64,000 nucleotides of DNA from Salinicola corii. Its GTDB lineage: Bacteria > Pseudomonadota > Gammaproteobacteria > Pseudomonadales > Halomonadaceae. A program made the translations under genes and the position numbers. The notes beneath the pieces are model-generated. The model was not told where the DNA came from. It did not search any database and saw only the letters and a program-made list of their open reading frames with translations. Of this stretch, positions 10,790 through 19,897 are shown piece after piece. The DNA lies in contig NZ_VTPX01000003.1 of assembly GCF_008298015.1 (NCBI RefSeq), positions 316,290 to 380,289 on the forward strand, given 5' to 3'. Numbering within the stretch: the first letter of the stretch is position 1; each line of letters begins with the position of its first letter.

Positions 10790-12151
10790 TCAGCGTCGCG
10801 TGACGCTTCGCATGGTGACGAACTCTTCCGCCGCGGTCGGATGGATGCCCACCGTGGCGTCGAAGTCGGTCTTGGTCAGCCCGGCACGCACGGCAATCGC
10901 GATGCCCTGTATCGTTTCTCCAGCCTCGTCGCCCACCATGTGGGCTCCGACCACCCGATCGCTGGCATCGTCCACCACCAGCTTCATCAGGCAACGCTCG
11001 TCGCTGCCGGATAGCGTGTGCTTCATCGGGCGGAAATCCGCGCTGTAGATGCGTACCGCTTCGAATCGCTCGCGCGCTTCTTCTTCGGTGAGACCGACGG
11101 TGCCGATGTTGGGATGGCAGAATACCGCCGTGGCGATGTTCTGGTAGTCGAGCGGCCCCGGCGTCTTGTCGCCATAGTGGTGCTGGACCATGTGCATCGC
11201 CTCCGCCAGGGCCACCGGGGTCAGTTCGGGGCCGCCGGTCACGTCACCCAGGCCGAGGATCGAGGGCACGGAGGATTCGTATCGATCATTGACCTTGAGC
11301 GTGCCATCGGTGTTGAGTTCGACCCCGAGCGTCTCCAGCCCCAGACCTTCGAGGTGCGGGCGACGGCCGGTGGCGACCAGCACCGCGTCCACCTCGAGCC
11401 GTTCGCCGTTGGTCAAGGTGACCTCGAGTCCACCCTCGACCTTGCGGATACGCTCGATGTTGGCCTCGAAATGCAGGTTGACGCCCTTCTTGGCCATCTC
11501 GTCGCGGGTGAATTCGCGCACTTCCTGGTCGAATCCCCGCAGGAACAGCCCGCCGCGGTAGATCAGGTGCGTATCCGCCCCCAATCCGTTGAAGATGCTG
11601 GCGAACTCGACGGCGATATAGCCGCCGCCCAGCACCAGGAAACGGCGCGGGAAGCTGTCGAGATCGAACACCTGGTTGGAGTTGACGGTCAGTTCGCTGC
11701 CCTCGAACTGGGGCGTCCAGGGCCAGCCCCCGACCGCAACCAGTATCTTCTCGGCGGTGATGTGCTCGCCGTTGATCTCGACGGCGTTGGCGTCGACGAG
11801 CTTGGCACGACCGTTGATCAGCCTGACGCCGGCACCTTCCAGCAAGCGGCCGTAGATGCCGTTGAGGCGCTTGATCTCCTCGACCTTGTTGTCACGCAGC
11901 GTCGCCCAGTCGAAAGCCGGCGCCTGGGGAATCGTCCAGCCGAATCCACGGCTATCCTCGAATGCATCGTGAAAGTGGGCAGCGTAGGAGTACAGCTTCT
12001 TCGGCACGCAACCCACGTTGACGCAAGTGCCGCCGAGATAGCGGTCTTCGGCAACGGCGACCCTGGCGCCGGTCGCTGCGGCGGTGCGCGCGGCGCGGAC
12101 GCCACCCGACCCGGCCCCTATCACGAAAAGGTCGTAATCGTAATTCGCCAC
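10790..12151 (-). CDS. gor: Glutathione-disulfide reductase
   Basis: This FAD enzyme reduces oxidised glutathione with NADPH in the cytoplasm. The 453-residue protein has the FAD motif FVIGAGSGGVRAAR, the redox disulfide Cys43/Cys48 in GGTCVNVGCVPKK, the second nucleotide motif VLGGGYIAVEFASIF, and the C-terminal catalytic His437/Glu442 in HPTAAEE. The match is to glutathione rather than lipoamide reductase because of IYRGGLFLRGFD and the HPTAAEEFVT ending. It is divergent from the carbonic anhydrase gene. Confidence 0.94.
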   Translation of the reverse strand: MANYDYDLFVIGAGSGGVRAARTAAATGARVAVAEDRYLGGTCVNVGCVPKKLYSYAAHFHDAFEDSRGFGWTIPQAPAFDWATLRDNKVEEIKRLNGIYGRLLEGAGVRLINGRAKLVDANAVEINGEHITAEKILVAVGGWPWTPQFEGSELTVNSNQVFDLDSFPRRFLVLGGGYIAVEFASIFNGLGADTHLIYRGGLFLRGFDQEVREFTRDEMAKKGVNLHFEANIERIRKVEGGLEVTLTNGERLEVDAVLVATGRRPHLEGLGLETLGVELNTDGTLKVNDRYESSVPSILGLGDVTGGPELTPVALAEAMHMVQHHYGDKTPGPLDYQNIATAVFCHPNIGTVGLTEEEARERFEAVRIYSADFRPMKHTLSGSDERCLMKLVVDDASDRVVGAHMVGDEAGETIQGIAIAVRAGLTKTDFDATVGIHPTAAEEFVTMRSVTRR

Positions 12152-12372
12152 TGTGAGACTCCTAGAGACATGTTGGGGAGATCATACCAGCCCGGCGCCG
12201 GCGTCGGAAAAGTCCGAAACTATCGGGGTGATATAAAAAATGCTTTGGTGTTATGGCGCTAGCGCTCGCGTGGTCGATCCTGGCAGCTTCGAAAATATCG
12301 GCGGATGGCCTAGAATCGCTGATTCGATCGCGAACCAACACGTTCGCCCCACCACACACTCAGGTTACCGTC

Positions 12373-13017
12373 ATGAACGATATCCAGACTCTCCTCGAAC
12401 AGAACCGGCGCTGGGCCGACGGGATTCAGCAGCGCGATCCGAACTTCTTCGCTCAACTCTCCCAGCAGCAGAATCCCGACTATCTCTGGATCGGCTGCTC
12501 CGATAGCCGAGTTCCTGCCAATCAGATCGTGGACCTGCCACCCGGCGAGGTGTTCGTGCATCGCAACGTTGCCAATCTGATCTATCACAACGACATGAAT
12601 GCACTGTCGGTCATCCAGTTCGCCGTCGACGTGCTCAAGGTCAAGCACATCATGGTCGTGGGCCACTACGGCTGTGGCGGCGTCAAGGCTGCGATCACCG
12701 GTGGCGAGCATGGCATCGTCGATTACTGGCTCAACAGCGTCAGCGAACTCTATCAGCAGCTTGGGCCGGAGATGGAGCCGCTCTCGCTGGACGAACGGAT
12801 CGACCGGCTGTGTGAGCATAACGTGCGGCTGCAGGTTGCCAACCTGTGTCGCACCAAGATCATCCAACGGGCCTGGGAACGAGAGCAGCCCTTATCGGTG
12901 CACGGCTGGGTCTACGGGCTCAAGGACGGTCGCGTCAACGATCTGGGCTGCACTGTGTCCCGTGCCGACCAGACGGGAAGCATCCGCATCCAGCCGACCA
13001 TTCCCGCTCAGACTTGA
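12373..13017 (+). CDS. can: Beta-carbonic anhydrase
   Basis: The enzyme interconverts CO2 and bicarbonate. The start at 12373 (MNDIQTLLEQNRRWADGI) gives 214 residues, as expected for E. coli-type Can; the frame extends upstream to 12253 without a better start. Zinc ligands are Cys42 and Asp44 (GCSDSRVPANQ), His98 and Cys101 (HYGCGGV), at the same numbers as in E. coli Can. The Asp-Arg dyad (Asp44-Arg46) is present. It is divergent from gor. Confidence 0.95.
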   Translation: MNDIQTLLEQNRRWADGIQQRDPNFFAQLSQQQNPDYLWIGCSDSRVPANQIVDLPPGEVFVHRNVANLIYHNDMNALSVIQFAVDVLKVKHIMVVGHYGCGGVKAAITGGEHGIVDYWLNSVSELYQQLGPEMEPLSLDERIDRLCEHNVRLQVANLCRTKIIQRAWEREQPLSVHGWVYGLKDGRVNDLGCTVSRADQTGSIRIQPTIPAQT

Positions 13018-13054
13018 TCGCTCCACGTTCGCGACGCGCCGTTCATTGCCGTCT

Positions 13055-13069
13055 ATTCAGCGGCTGAAT
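13055..13069. promoter_or_regulatory. Inverted repeat upstream of the peptide transporter operon
   Basis: ATTCAG-CGG-CTGAAT is a perfect 6+6 dyad 128 bp before the substrate-binding protein gene. It could be a LysR-type binding site for the regulator encoded later in the operon, or the stem of a weak terminator after can; no T-run follows. Confidence 0.3.
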
Positions 13070-13196
13070 GGCGCGTAACAAGATTTCGATTGGGCTGGCC
13101 GATCGTCTATCAGTATGGTGATGATCGACAGGCTCCTCGTTATCGTTAGCCCGATCGATCCCGTAACGACGTTCAATAACAATAGCGGAACCCGCG

Positions 13197-14786
13197 ATGC
13201 GTCTCACAACGTTCATGCTCGGCCTTCTGGTCGGGGGGCTGCTGATGCCTCTCCTGACGGAGACCTCCCTGGCCGACGACAGGCCCATTACGCTCAGGGT
13301 GGCTTACGATACCGACCCGGTGTCGCTGGACATCCAAGAACAGCTCTCCATCGGCATGCTTCAGTTGTCGCACCTCGCCTTCGACCCGCTGGTTCGCTGG
13401 AGCCGCGAACTCGATTTCGAACCCCGCCTCGCCACCCGCTGGGAGCGGCTCGACGACACGACGGTGCGCTTCCATCTACGCCACGGCGTAACGTTCCACA
13501 GCGGTAATGCGTTCACCGCCAGGGATGTCGTCTGGACGCTGCACCGGTTGCAACGGAGCCCGGACTTCAGGGCCATCTTCGCGCCGATAACCCGGGTAGA
13601 GGCGGTGGATGCGTTCACCGTGGACTTGCATACTCGCCAGCCCTACCCGCTTCTGCTCAACCTGGCCACCTATATCTTCCCGATGGACAGCCGGTTCTAC
13701 TCCGGCACCTCGGCCAGGGGGCGCGACAAGAGCGAGATCGTCAAGAACGGCAATTCATTCGCCTCGAGTCACCTGTCGGGTACCGGTCCCTTCGAGGTCG
13801 TGAAACGCCAGCCCGGCGCCAGGATCGAGTTCGAGCGATTCCCGGACTACTGGGACACCGACTCCCCCGGCAACGTCGACCGCCTGGTGATGACGCCCAT
13901 CGCCGAGAACGCCACCCGCGTTGCCGCTCTGCTCGCCGGCGACGTCGATTTCATCTCTCCGGTTCCCTTCAACGCGGTCCAGCGGCTTCGTCACGCCGAA
14001 GGGATAGAGCTGGTCACCATGCCAGGCACCCGTATCACCATGCTGCAGCTCAACGAGCAGCGCGTGGCGGCCTTTCGCGACCGACGCGTGCGCCTCGCCT
14101 TCACCTACGCAGTCAACCAGACCGCCATTGCCGAGCGCCTGCTGAAGGGGTTTGCGACCCCCGCGGCGCAGATGTCGCCCCAGGGGTACGCGGGCCATGT
14201 CCCGACGCTGACTCCACGGCACGATCTCGCCAGGGCTCGCGCACTGATGCGTGAAGCCGGCTACGGCGATGGCTTCACGGTCACCCTGATGGCTCCCAAC
14301 AACCGCTATGTCAACGATGCCCAGACGGCGCAGGTGGCGCTGGCGATCGCCGCGATGCTGGCCAAGATCAACGTCACTGTCGAGTTCGAGACCCTGCCCA
14401 AGAACCAGTACTGGGCCGAGTACGACAACCGCGCAGCCGACATGATGATGATGGGTTGGTATTCGGATACCGGCGACTCCGCCAATTTCTTCGAGTACCT
14501 GACCTTCTGTCCCGACGCCGATACCGGCGCGGGTCGATACAATGCCAGCGAATACTGCAATCCGCGGATCGATGCGCTGGTGGAGCGGGCGAACCTCACC
14601 ACGCAGCCGGCGGCTCGTGCCCGGCTGCTGCAGCAGGCCGAACAGGAGATTCACGACCAGGCCCCGTTCATCCCATTGTACTGGCAGAATCTCGCCTGGG
14701 CGGCGACCGATCGCGTCGATATCGCGCCGGTGCTCAACGTCATGAACATGCCCTACCTGGGTGACGTGGTGGTCCATCCCCGATGA
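13197..14786 (+). CDS. Peptide ABC transporter substrate-binding protein
   Basis: This 529-residue periplasmic protein is a family 5 solute-binding protein of the DppA/OppA type. A signal peptide is clear (MRLTTFMLGLLVGGLLMPLL, cleavage probably after residue 26 near SLADD). The family block FHLRHGVTFHSGNAFTARDV is near residue 95, and the domain runs to the C-terminus (QAPFIPLYWQNLAWA). It opens a five-gene transporter operon; its stop overlaps the next ATG by 4 bp. The exact ligand is unknown, but the linked Xaa-Pro dipeptidase suggests di- or oligopeptides. Confidence 0.9.
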   Translation: MRLTTFMLGLLVGGLLMPLLTETSLADDRPITLRVAYDTDPVSLDIQEQLSIGMLQLSHLAFDPLVRWSRELDFEPRLATRWERLDDTTVRFHLRHGVTFHSGNAFTARDVVWTLHRLQRSPDFRAIFAPITRVEAVDAFTVDLHTRQPYPLLLNLATYIFPMDSRFYSGTSARGRDKSEIVKNGNSFASSHLSGTGPFEVVKRQPGARIEFERFPDYWDTDSPGNVDRLVMTPIAENATRVAALLAGDVDFISPVPFNAVQRLRHAEGIELVTMPGTRITMLQLNEQRVAAFRDRRVRLAFTYAVNQTAIAERLLKGFATPAAQMSPQGYAGHVPTLTPRHDLARARALMREAGYGDGFTVTLMAPNNRYVNDAQTAQVALAIAAMLAKINVTVEFETLPKNQYWAEYDNRAADMMMMGWYSDTGDSANFFEYLTFCPDADTGAGRYNASEYCNPRIDALVERANLTTQPAARARLLQQAEQEIHDQAPFIPLYWQNLAWAATDRVDIAPVLNVMNMPYLGDVVVHPR

Positions 14787-15829
14787 TATTCTTCCTGATG
14801 CGCCGGCTGTTGCAGGCCGTGGCGGTGATGTTCGTCATCAGCGTGATCGGATTCGCCGTTCAGGGCGGCCTGGGAGATCCTGTCCCGCAGATGCTGGGGC
14901 CGACGGCGACCGACGCCGAGTCGGCGGCGCTGCGACATTCGCTCGGCCTGGATCGACCGCTGTGGATGCAGTACCTGCACTTCGCCGGCAACGCCGTGAA
15001 GCTGAACTTCGGCGACTCCTATTTCTTTCATGAGCCCGCGCTCGATGTCATCGCGCGTTACCTCCCGGCCACCCTGGAGCTGGTTGCCGCCAGTGCCGTG
15101 ATCACGCTGCTGCTGTCGGTGCCGATGGGCATCTTCTGCGCGATTCGTCCTCGCAGCTGGCTATCGCGAGGGCTGATGGGGCTGTCGCTGATCGGTATCT
15201 CGGTACCGATCTTCCTGACCGCCATGGTGCTGATCCAGCTCTTCTCGATCGGCGTCCAGGTGACGCTGTTTCCCATGGATACCGGATGGGGGCAGTGGCT
15301 CAACCAGCTGCTTTCCATCGACGGCGGGATGCCGGCCTACGGCCGTGGCAACCCCATCCATGTCTGGGGAGTCTGGTACACCAACTTTGCTTCGTGGCAG
15401 GGGCTCCTCTATCTGCTGCTGCCCGCCCTCTCCCTGGCGTTCGTCATGCTGCCGCTGTTCGTTCGCCTGATCCACGCCGAGATGGTGGAAGTGCTGGAGT
15501 CGGACTACGTGAAATACGCCCGGGCCAGGGGCCTGCGACCGTCACGGATCTACTTCCTGCACGCGCTGAAGAACACCCTGCTGCCGGTGGTGACCCTCGG
15601 CGGCGTCCAGATCGGCACGCTGGTGGCCTACACCCTGTTGACGGAGACCGTGTTCCAGTGGCCCGGTGCCGGGTTGATGTTTCTCGACGCCATCGAGCGG
15701 GCCGACATGCCGCTGGTCGTCGCCTATCTGATGGTGGTCGGGCTGATGTTCGTGGTGACCAATACCCTCGTCGACCTGCTCTATCGGGTCCTGAATCCGC
15801 GGGTAACGCTGAGCGGGAGGAGCGCATGA
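14783..15829 (+). CDS. Peptide ABC transporter permease, DppB type
   Basis: The 348-residue inner-membrane permease begins MIFFLMRRLLQAVAVMFVIS and has about six membrane helices. The permease loop that contacts the ATPase is seen at YVKYARARGLRPSRIYFLHA, about residues 236-255. It overlaps the upstream binding-protein gene (ATGA) and the downstream DppC-type gene (ATGA). Long periplasmic insertion around residues 150-195 includes SIDGGMPAYGRGNPIHVWG, as seen in some DppB homologues. The role in peptide uptake is inferred from family and operon. Confidence 0.9.
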   Translation: MIFFLMRRLLQAVAVMFVISVIGFAVQGGLGDPVPQMLGPTATDAESAALRHSLGLDRPLWMQYLHFAGNAVKLNFGDSYFFHEPALDVIARYLPATLELVAASAVITLLLSVPMGIFCAIRPRSWLSRGLMGLSLIGISVPIFLTAMVLIQLFSIGVQVTLFPMDTGWGQWLNQLLSIDGGMPAYGRGNPIHVWGVWYTNFASWQGLLYLLLPALSLAFVMLPLFVRLIHAEMVEVLESDYVKYARARGLRPSRIYFLHALKNTLLPVVTLGGVQIGTLVAYTLLTETVFQWPGAGLMFLDAIERADMPLVVAYLMVVGLMFVVTNTLVDLLYRVLNPRVTLSGRSA

Positions 15830-16767
15830 GTTTCGAGAACGGCACGCCGTCTACGGCGTGGCGTCGCTTCCGCGATTCCTATTTTCTCTACCGGCTGCAG
15901 CGAGACCGCCGCGCCCAGGTCTGTCTGCTGCTGTTCGGGTTACTGATGGTCGGGCTGCTGCTCACACCCTGGATCGCCCCGAGCAATCCCTACGACCTCG
16001 CCCAGATCAGCCTGCTCGATTCCGAGCTGCCTCCGTTCTGGGTAGCGGGCAGCGAGCCTGGCCACCTGCTGGGCACCGATGCCCAGGGACGGGACCTGTT
16101 GTCGACCATGCTGTATGGCGCTCGCGTTTCGCTGGCGATCGGCTTCGGGGCGGTGCTCGTCCAATCCCTGCTGGGGACGGCACTGGGCCTGCTCGCGGGT
16201 TATCGGGGAGGCGTCGTCGACGCGCTGCTGATGCGGGTGGCCGATATCCAGCTGTCGTTCTCGACCCTGATGATGGCCATCATCGTCGGTGCCGTGGTCA
16301 AGGCGGCTTTCGGCGGCGCATTCTATGGCGAGTACGGCATCGCGATCCTGATCACGATCATCGGCTTGAGCGAATGGCCGCAGTATGCCCGTACCGTGAG
16401 GGCCAGCGTGCTGGCCGAAAAGCGAAAGGACTATGTCGACGCCGCACGCGTGCTGGGTTTCTCCGGCCATCGCATCATGTGGCGGCACATTCTTCCCAAT
16501 ACCCTGTCGCCGATTCTGGTGCTCTCCACGGTCCAGATCGCCAATGCCATCATGGCCGAAGCGGCGCTGTCGTTCCTGGGCCTGGGAATGCCCGAGACCG
16601 AGCCCTCGCTGGGGTCGCTGATCAAGTCCGGGTTCGACTACCTGCAGTCCGGCTCCTGGTGGATCACACTGCTGCCCGGGCTGTTGCTGGTGATGCTGGT
16701 GCTGGTCGTCAACCTGCTGGGGGACTGGTTGCGCGATACGATGAATCCCCGTCTTTACAAGGGCTAG
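15826..16767 (+). CDS. Peptide ABC transporter permease, DppC type
   Basis: The start at 15826 (MSFENGTPSTAWRRFRDSYF) overlaps the DppB-type gene by 4 bp and gives 313 residues; a longer frame from 15286 is an artefact running through dppB. The N-terminal OppC-type helix is followed by GTDAQGRDLLSTMLYGARVS, the typical DppC segment, and by the ATPase-contact loop YVDAARVLGFSGHRIMWRHI. About six membrane helices. It pairs with the DppB-type protein to form the channel. Confidence 0.91.
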   Translation: MSFENGTPSTAWRRFRDSYFLYRLQRDRRAQVCLLLFGLLMVGLLLTPWIAPSNPYDLAQISLLDSELPPFWVAGSEPGHLLGTDAQGRDLLSTMLYGARVSLAIGFGAVLVQSLLGTALGLLAGYRGGVVDALLMRVADIQLSFSTLMMAIIVGAVVKAAFGGAFYGEYGIAILITIIGLSEWPQYARTVRASVLAEKRKDYVDAARVLGFSGHRIMWRHILPNTLSPILVLSTVQIANAIMAEAALSFLGLGMPETEPSLGSLIKSGFDYLQSGSWWITLLPGLLLVMLVLVVNLLGDWLRDTMNPRLYKG

Positions 16768-16771
16768 TGCC

Positions 16772-17788
16772 ATGGCGCTGCTGGAAGTGGAGCATCTCGA
16801 TGTGCGTTTCCCGTTGAGGCACGGCGAGATCCGCGCGGTGCGCGACGTGAGCTTCGCGCTCGATCGCGGCGAGCGTCTGGGGATCGTGGGCGAATCCGGC
16901 GCCGGCAAGTCGGTGCTCGCCTTCAGTTTGCTGAGGCTGCTCTCCCGCCCAGGGCGCATCGTCCGGGGCCAGGTTCGCTTCGAGGGGCGCGAGCTGACCC
17001 AGCTGTCCGATCGCCAGCTGCGCCGGGTCCGGGGCAATCGGGTGGCGATGATCTTCCAGGATCCGCTGACGACACTCAACCCGGTGCTGACCATCGGCCA
17101 GCAGATGATCGAGAGCCTGAAGGCGCACCGCCGGATCTCCTCCCGTCGGGCCAGGAGTGTGGCGCTGCACAAGCTGCGCCAGGTCCAGATATCATCTCCC
17201 GAGCAGCGCCTCGCCCAGTATCCGCATCAGTTGTCCGGCGGCCTTTGTCAGCGGGTGGTCATTGCCATCGCGCTACTGCTCGATCCCGACATCATCATTG
17301 CCGACGAACCCACCACCGCGCTCGATGTCACCATCCAGGCGGAGATCATCGCCCTGCTCAAGCAACTGTGCGAGAAGCACAACGTCAGCCTGATCGTGAT
17401 CTCCCACGACCTGGGGGTCATCGGCCGACTGACGCAGCGTCTGCTGGTGATGTACGCGGGCCGCATCGTCGAGCAGGGGCCGACGCGGGAGATCATCAAC
17501 GACGCCCAGCACCCCTACACCCAGGGATTGATCAACGCCCTGCCCCAGATGGCGCTGCCCAGACAGCCGCTGGCACAGATTCCCGGCACCATGCCGAGTC
17601 TGTCCCAAGTGCCGGGAGGGTGCGCCTTCCATCCGCGCTGTCGCTACCGCTTCACGCCGCAGGGCCTGCCCCGCCAGGACTGCCGTGAACGGATTCCCGA
17701 GGCGGTTGCGTCCGGCGAGAGCCGGGTCGCCTGTCACTGGGTGCGGGAACTGATAGCCACCCTGCCCATCGAGGAGGAGACGACATGA
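16772..17788 (+). CDS. Peptide ABC transporter ATPase, DppD type
   Basis: This 338-residue ATP-binding protein has Walker A GESGAGKS (about residue 40), the Q-loop IFQDPLTTLNPVLTIGQQM, a signature in the variant form LSGGLCQRVVIA, and Walker B IIIADEPTTALD. The C-terminal oligopeptide-transporter extension with cysteines (GGCAFHPRCRY) is present; in relatives this region can hold an Fe-S cluster. It starts 4 bp after dppC-type stop and overlaps the next ATPase gene by ATGA. Confidence 0.91.
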   Translation: MALLEVEHLDVRFPLRHGEIRAVRDVSFALDRGERLGIVGESGAGKSVLAFSLLRLLSRPGRIVRGQVRFEGRELTQLSDRQLRRVRGNRVAMIFQDPLTTLNPVLTIGQQMIESLKAHRRISSRRARSVALHKLRQVQISSPEQRLAQYPHQLSGGLCQRVVIAIALLLDPDIIIADEPTTALDVTIQAEIIALLKQLCEKHNVSLIVISHDLGVIGRLTQRLLVMYAGRIVEQGPTREIINDAQHPYTQGLINALPQMALPRQPLAQIPGTMPSLSQVPGGCAFHPRCRYRFTPQGLPRQDCRERIPEAVASGESRVACHWVRELIATLPIEEETT

Positions 17789-18840
17789 CACCTGCCGATT
17801 CGCTGCAGGCGCTCGGTCGTGCCGCCGATGCGGCGACGCCGTTGCTCAAGGTCCAGGATCTCAGCAAGCGTTTCGCGCTGCATCCGGAACGCCTGCTGCC
17901 GTGGCGGTTCGACAAGCGTGCGCGCGCCTGGCGTCGTCAGCGAATTCACGCGGTCAACGGCGTCGATCTGGAAATTCAGCGCGGCGACGCGCTCTGCGTG
18001 GTGGGGGAATCGGGATGCGGCAAGTCGACCCTGGCCCGCCTGATCATGGGGCTGCTGACGCCCAGCGGCGGCGAGGTTCACTACGACGGACAGCGCGTCG
18101 ACCGCCTCAAGGCGAGCCAGTGGCGGCCCTACCGTCGGCGCTTGCAGATGATCTTTCAGAACCCCTACGCCTCGCTCAATCCTCGCCTGACGGTACGCCA
18201 AGCCCTGGAAGAGCCCATTCGCCTCCACCACGCCGACTGGCCGCGTGCCCGGGTGCGCGACAGAGCCGATGCGTTAATGGCCGACGTGGGGATCGATCTC
18301 GGCTGGGGCGAGCGTTTTGCGCACGAGTTTTCCGGCGGTCAACGACAACGTATCGCCATCGCCCGGGCCCTCAGCGTGGACCCGGAGTTCGTCATTGCCG
18401 ACGAGCCCGTCTCCGCACTGGATCTTTCCGTGCAGGCCCAGATTCTGAATCTGCTCATGGACGCCCAGGCCGAACGTCGTTTGACCTATCTGTTCATCAC
18501 CCACGATCTGGCGGTCGTCGAACACTTCGCCACGCGAGTCGCGGTGATGTATCTGGGCACGATCTGTGAACTGGCGGATGCCGATAGCCTGTTCACCCGC
18601 CCCCGTCATCCCTATACCCGAGCGCTGCTGGCAGCGAGCCCTCGCCTGCAGGACGGGCATGCCCCGCCGCTGCGCCTGAACGGTGAAGCCTCGATGCCGG
18701 TCGAGCCGCCGGACGGCTGTGTGTTTCGGGCCCGTTGCCCGCACGCCAACAGCCGCTGCCAACGCGAGCGCCCGCTGCCACGGGCATTGCCCGGTGGCCA
18801 GCGGGTCGCCTGCCATGCCGTCGAGGAGGGGCGAATCTGA
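17785..18840 (+). CDS. Peptide ABC transporter ATPase, DppF type
   Basis: This 351-residue ATPase is the partner of the preceding DppD-type protein. It has Walker A GESGCGKS, the Q-loop MIFQNPYASLNPRLTVRQAL, signature FSGGQRQRIAIARAL, Walker B FVIADEPVSALD, and the family C-terminal extension with GCVFRARCPHANSRC. An N-terminal insertion rich in Arg/Trp (LLPWRFDKRARAWRRQRIH) separates the first two strands, as in some DppF/GsiA proteins. It is the last transporter gene; the LysR gene follows after 118 bp. Confidence 0.91.
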   Translation: MTPADSLQALGRAADAATPLLKVQDLSKRFALHPERLLPWRFDKRARAWRRQRIHAVNGVDLEIQRGDALCVVGESGCGKSTLARLIMGLLTPSGGEVHYDGQRVDRLKASQWRPYRRRLQMIFQNPYASLNPRLTVRQALEEPIRLHHADWPRARVRDRADALMADVGIDLGWGERFAHEFSGGQRQRIAIARALSVDPEFVIADEPVSALDLSVQAQILNLLMDAQAERRLTYLFITHDLAVVEHFATRVAVMYLGTICELADADSLFTRPRHPYTRALLAASPRLQDGHAPPLRLNGEASMPVEPPDGCVFRARCPHANSRCQRERPLPRALPGGQRVACHAVEEGRI

Positions 18841-18958
18841 TGAAGGTCTCCAATAGTCGCCCCCGGGCCCATCGGGTAGGCTGTGCCGGATCGATGCGAG
18901 GCCATGCCAATTCGCTGACCGGTGCCGCGCAACAGCAGGATTCACGACAGAGAAACCC

Positions 18959-19897
18959 ATGGAACTACGTTGGCTAGAGGATTTCATCGTCCTGGCCGAA
19001 ACGCGTCATTTTTCTCGCGCTGCCGATCAGCAGAACGTTACCCAACCGACCTTCTCGCGGCGTATCAAACTGCTCGAGGAGTCGATGGGGGCGACGCTGA
19101 TCAATCGCCAGACGCTGCCGCTGAGCCTGACCCCGGCTGGCGAAGAGTTCCTGATCCTGTGTCAGCAGATCACCGAGCGGGTCCGGGTGACGCGGGAGCG
19201 GCTGAACAACCTCGACCGGGAAGACGCGCGGCGGGTCAAGCTGGCAGCGCCGCAGAGCCTGGTCACCCATTTCGTGCCGGGCTGGCTCGAGGCGAATGCG
19301 CTCAAGGCCAAGGTCGAACCCTATCTTCGTGCCACGAGCTGGCTGATCGGGGAGTATTTCCAGGCGCTGGAACGCGGCGAGGTGGATCTGGCACTGTGCT
19401 ACTGGCCGGAGGGCCGCACGGCGATGGATATCGACCTCGGTGGCGTGCGCTACCTCGAGATCGGCGAAGAACGCCTGGTGCCAGTCAGCCTGGCCACGCT
19501 CGATGGACAGCCGCGCTTCATGCTGCCGGGCAGCAAGCGCGAGCCGGTACCGCACATCGCCTATCACCCCAGCGGGCTGATCGCGGCGGCGCTACAGGCC
19601 CACTGGGGGCGTTCTCGGCAAGAGGTCCACCTCACCACGCTCAACGAAAACGTCCAGACATCCAACATCCGCGAACTGGTACAACAGGGGTATGGTCTCG
19701 GATGGCTACCCTGGCGTACGGTTCATCATCTGCTCGAAACTGGCGAACTGACTCGAGCCGGCGACCAGCGCTGGGACGTGCCGCTGTCGCTACGCCTCTA
19801 TTTTCGTCACGATAACCGTCATCCCTCGCTGCCGGGGCTGCTGAAGCAGCTGGCTTCCGGCCAGATGACCAGTCCCACGACAGGAAACGCGCCATGA
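18959..19897 (+). CDS. LysR-family regulator (HypT-like)
   Basis: The 312-residue protein has the LysR winged helix at residues 1-60 (LEDFIVLAETRHFSRAADQQ, NVTQPTFSRRIKLLEES) and a substrate-binding domain to the C-terminus. The N-terminus (MELRWLEDF) and overall pattern are closest to the YjiE/HypT group. It lies between the peptide transporter genes and pepQ and overlaps pepQ by ATGA, so it very likely controls this locus. The inducer is unknown. A second HypT-like LysR gene is at 50254-51171. Confidence 0.85.
   Translation: MELRWLEDFIVLAETRHFSRAADQQNVTQPTFSRRIKLLEESMGATLINRQTLPLSLTPAGEEFLILCQQITERVRVTRERLNNLDREDARRVKLAAPQSLVTHFVPGWLEANALKAKVEPYLRATSWLIGEYFQALERGEVDLALCYWPEGRTAMDIDLGGVRYLEIGEERLVPVSLATLDGQPRFMLPGSKREPVPHIAYHPSGLIAAALQAHWGRSRQEVHLTTLNENVQTSNIRELVQQGYGLGWLPWRTVHHLLETGELTRAGDQRWDVPLSLRLYFRHDNRHPSLPGLLKQLASGQMTSPTTGNAP

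Noticed and set aside
11018-12262. 414-codon frame opposite gor
   Set aside because: Antisense shadow; gor on the other strand has all catalytic motifs.
15286-16767. 493-residue version of the DppC-type permease
   Set aside because: The first 180 codons run through dppB in another frame; the real start is the overlapping ATG at 15826.
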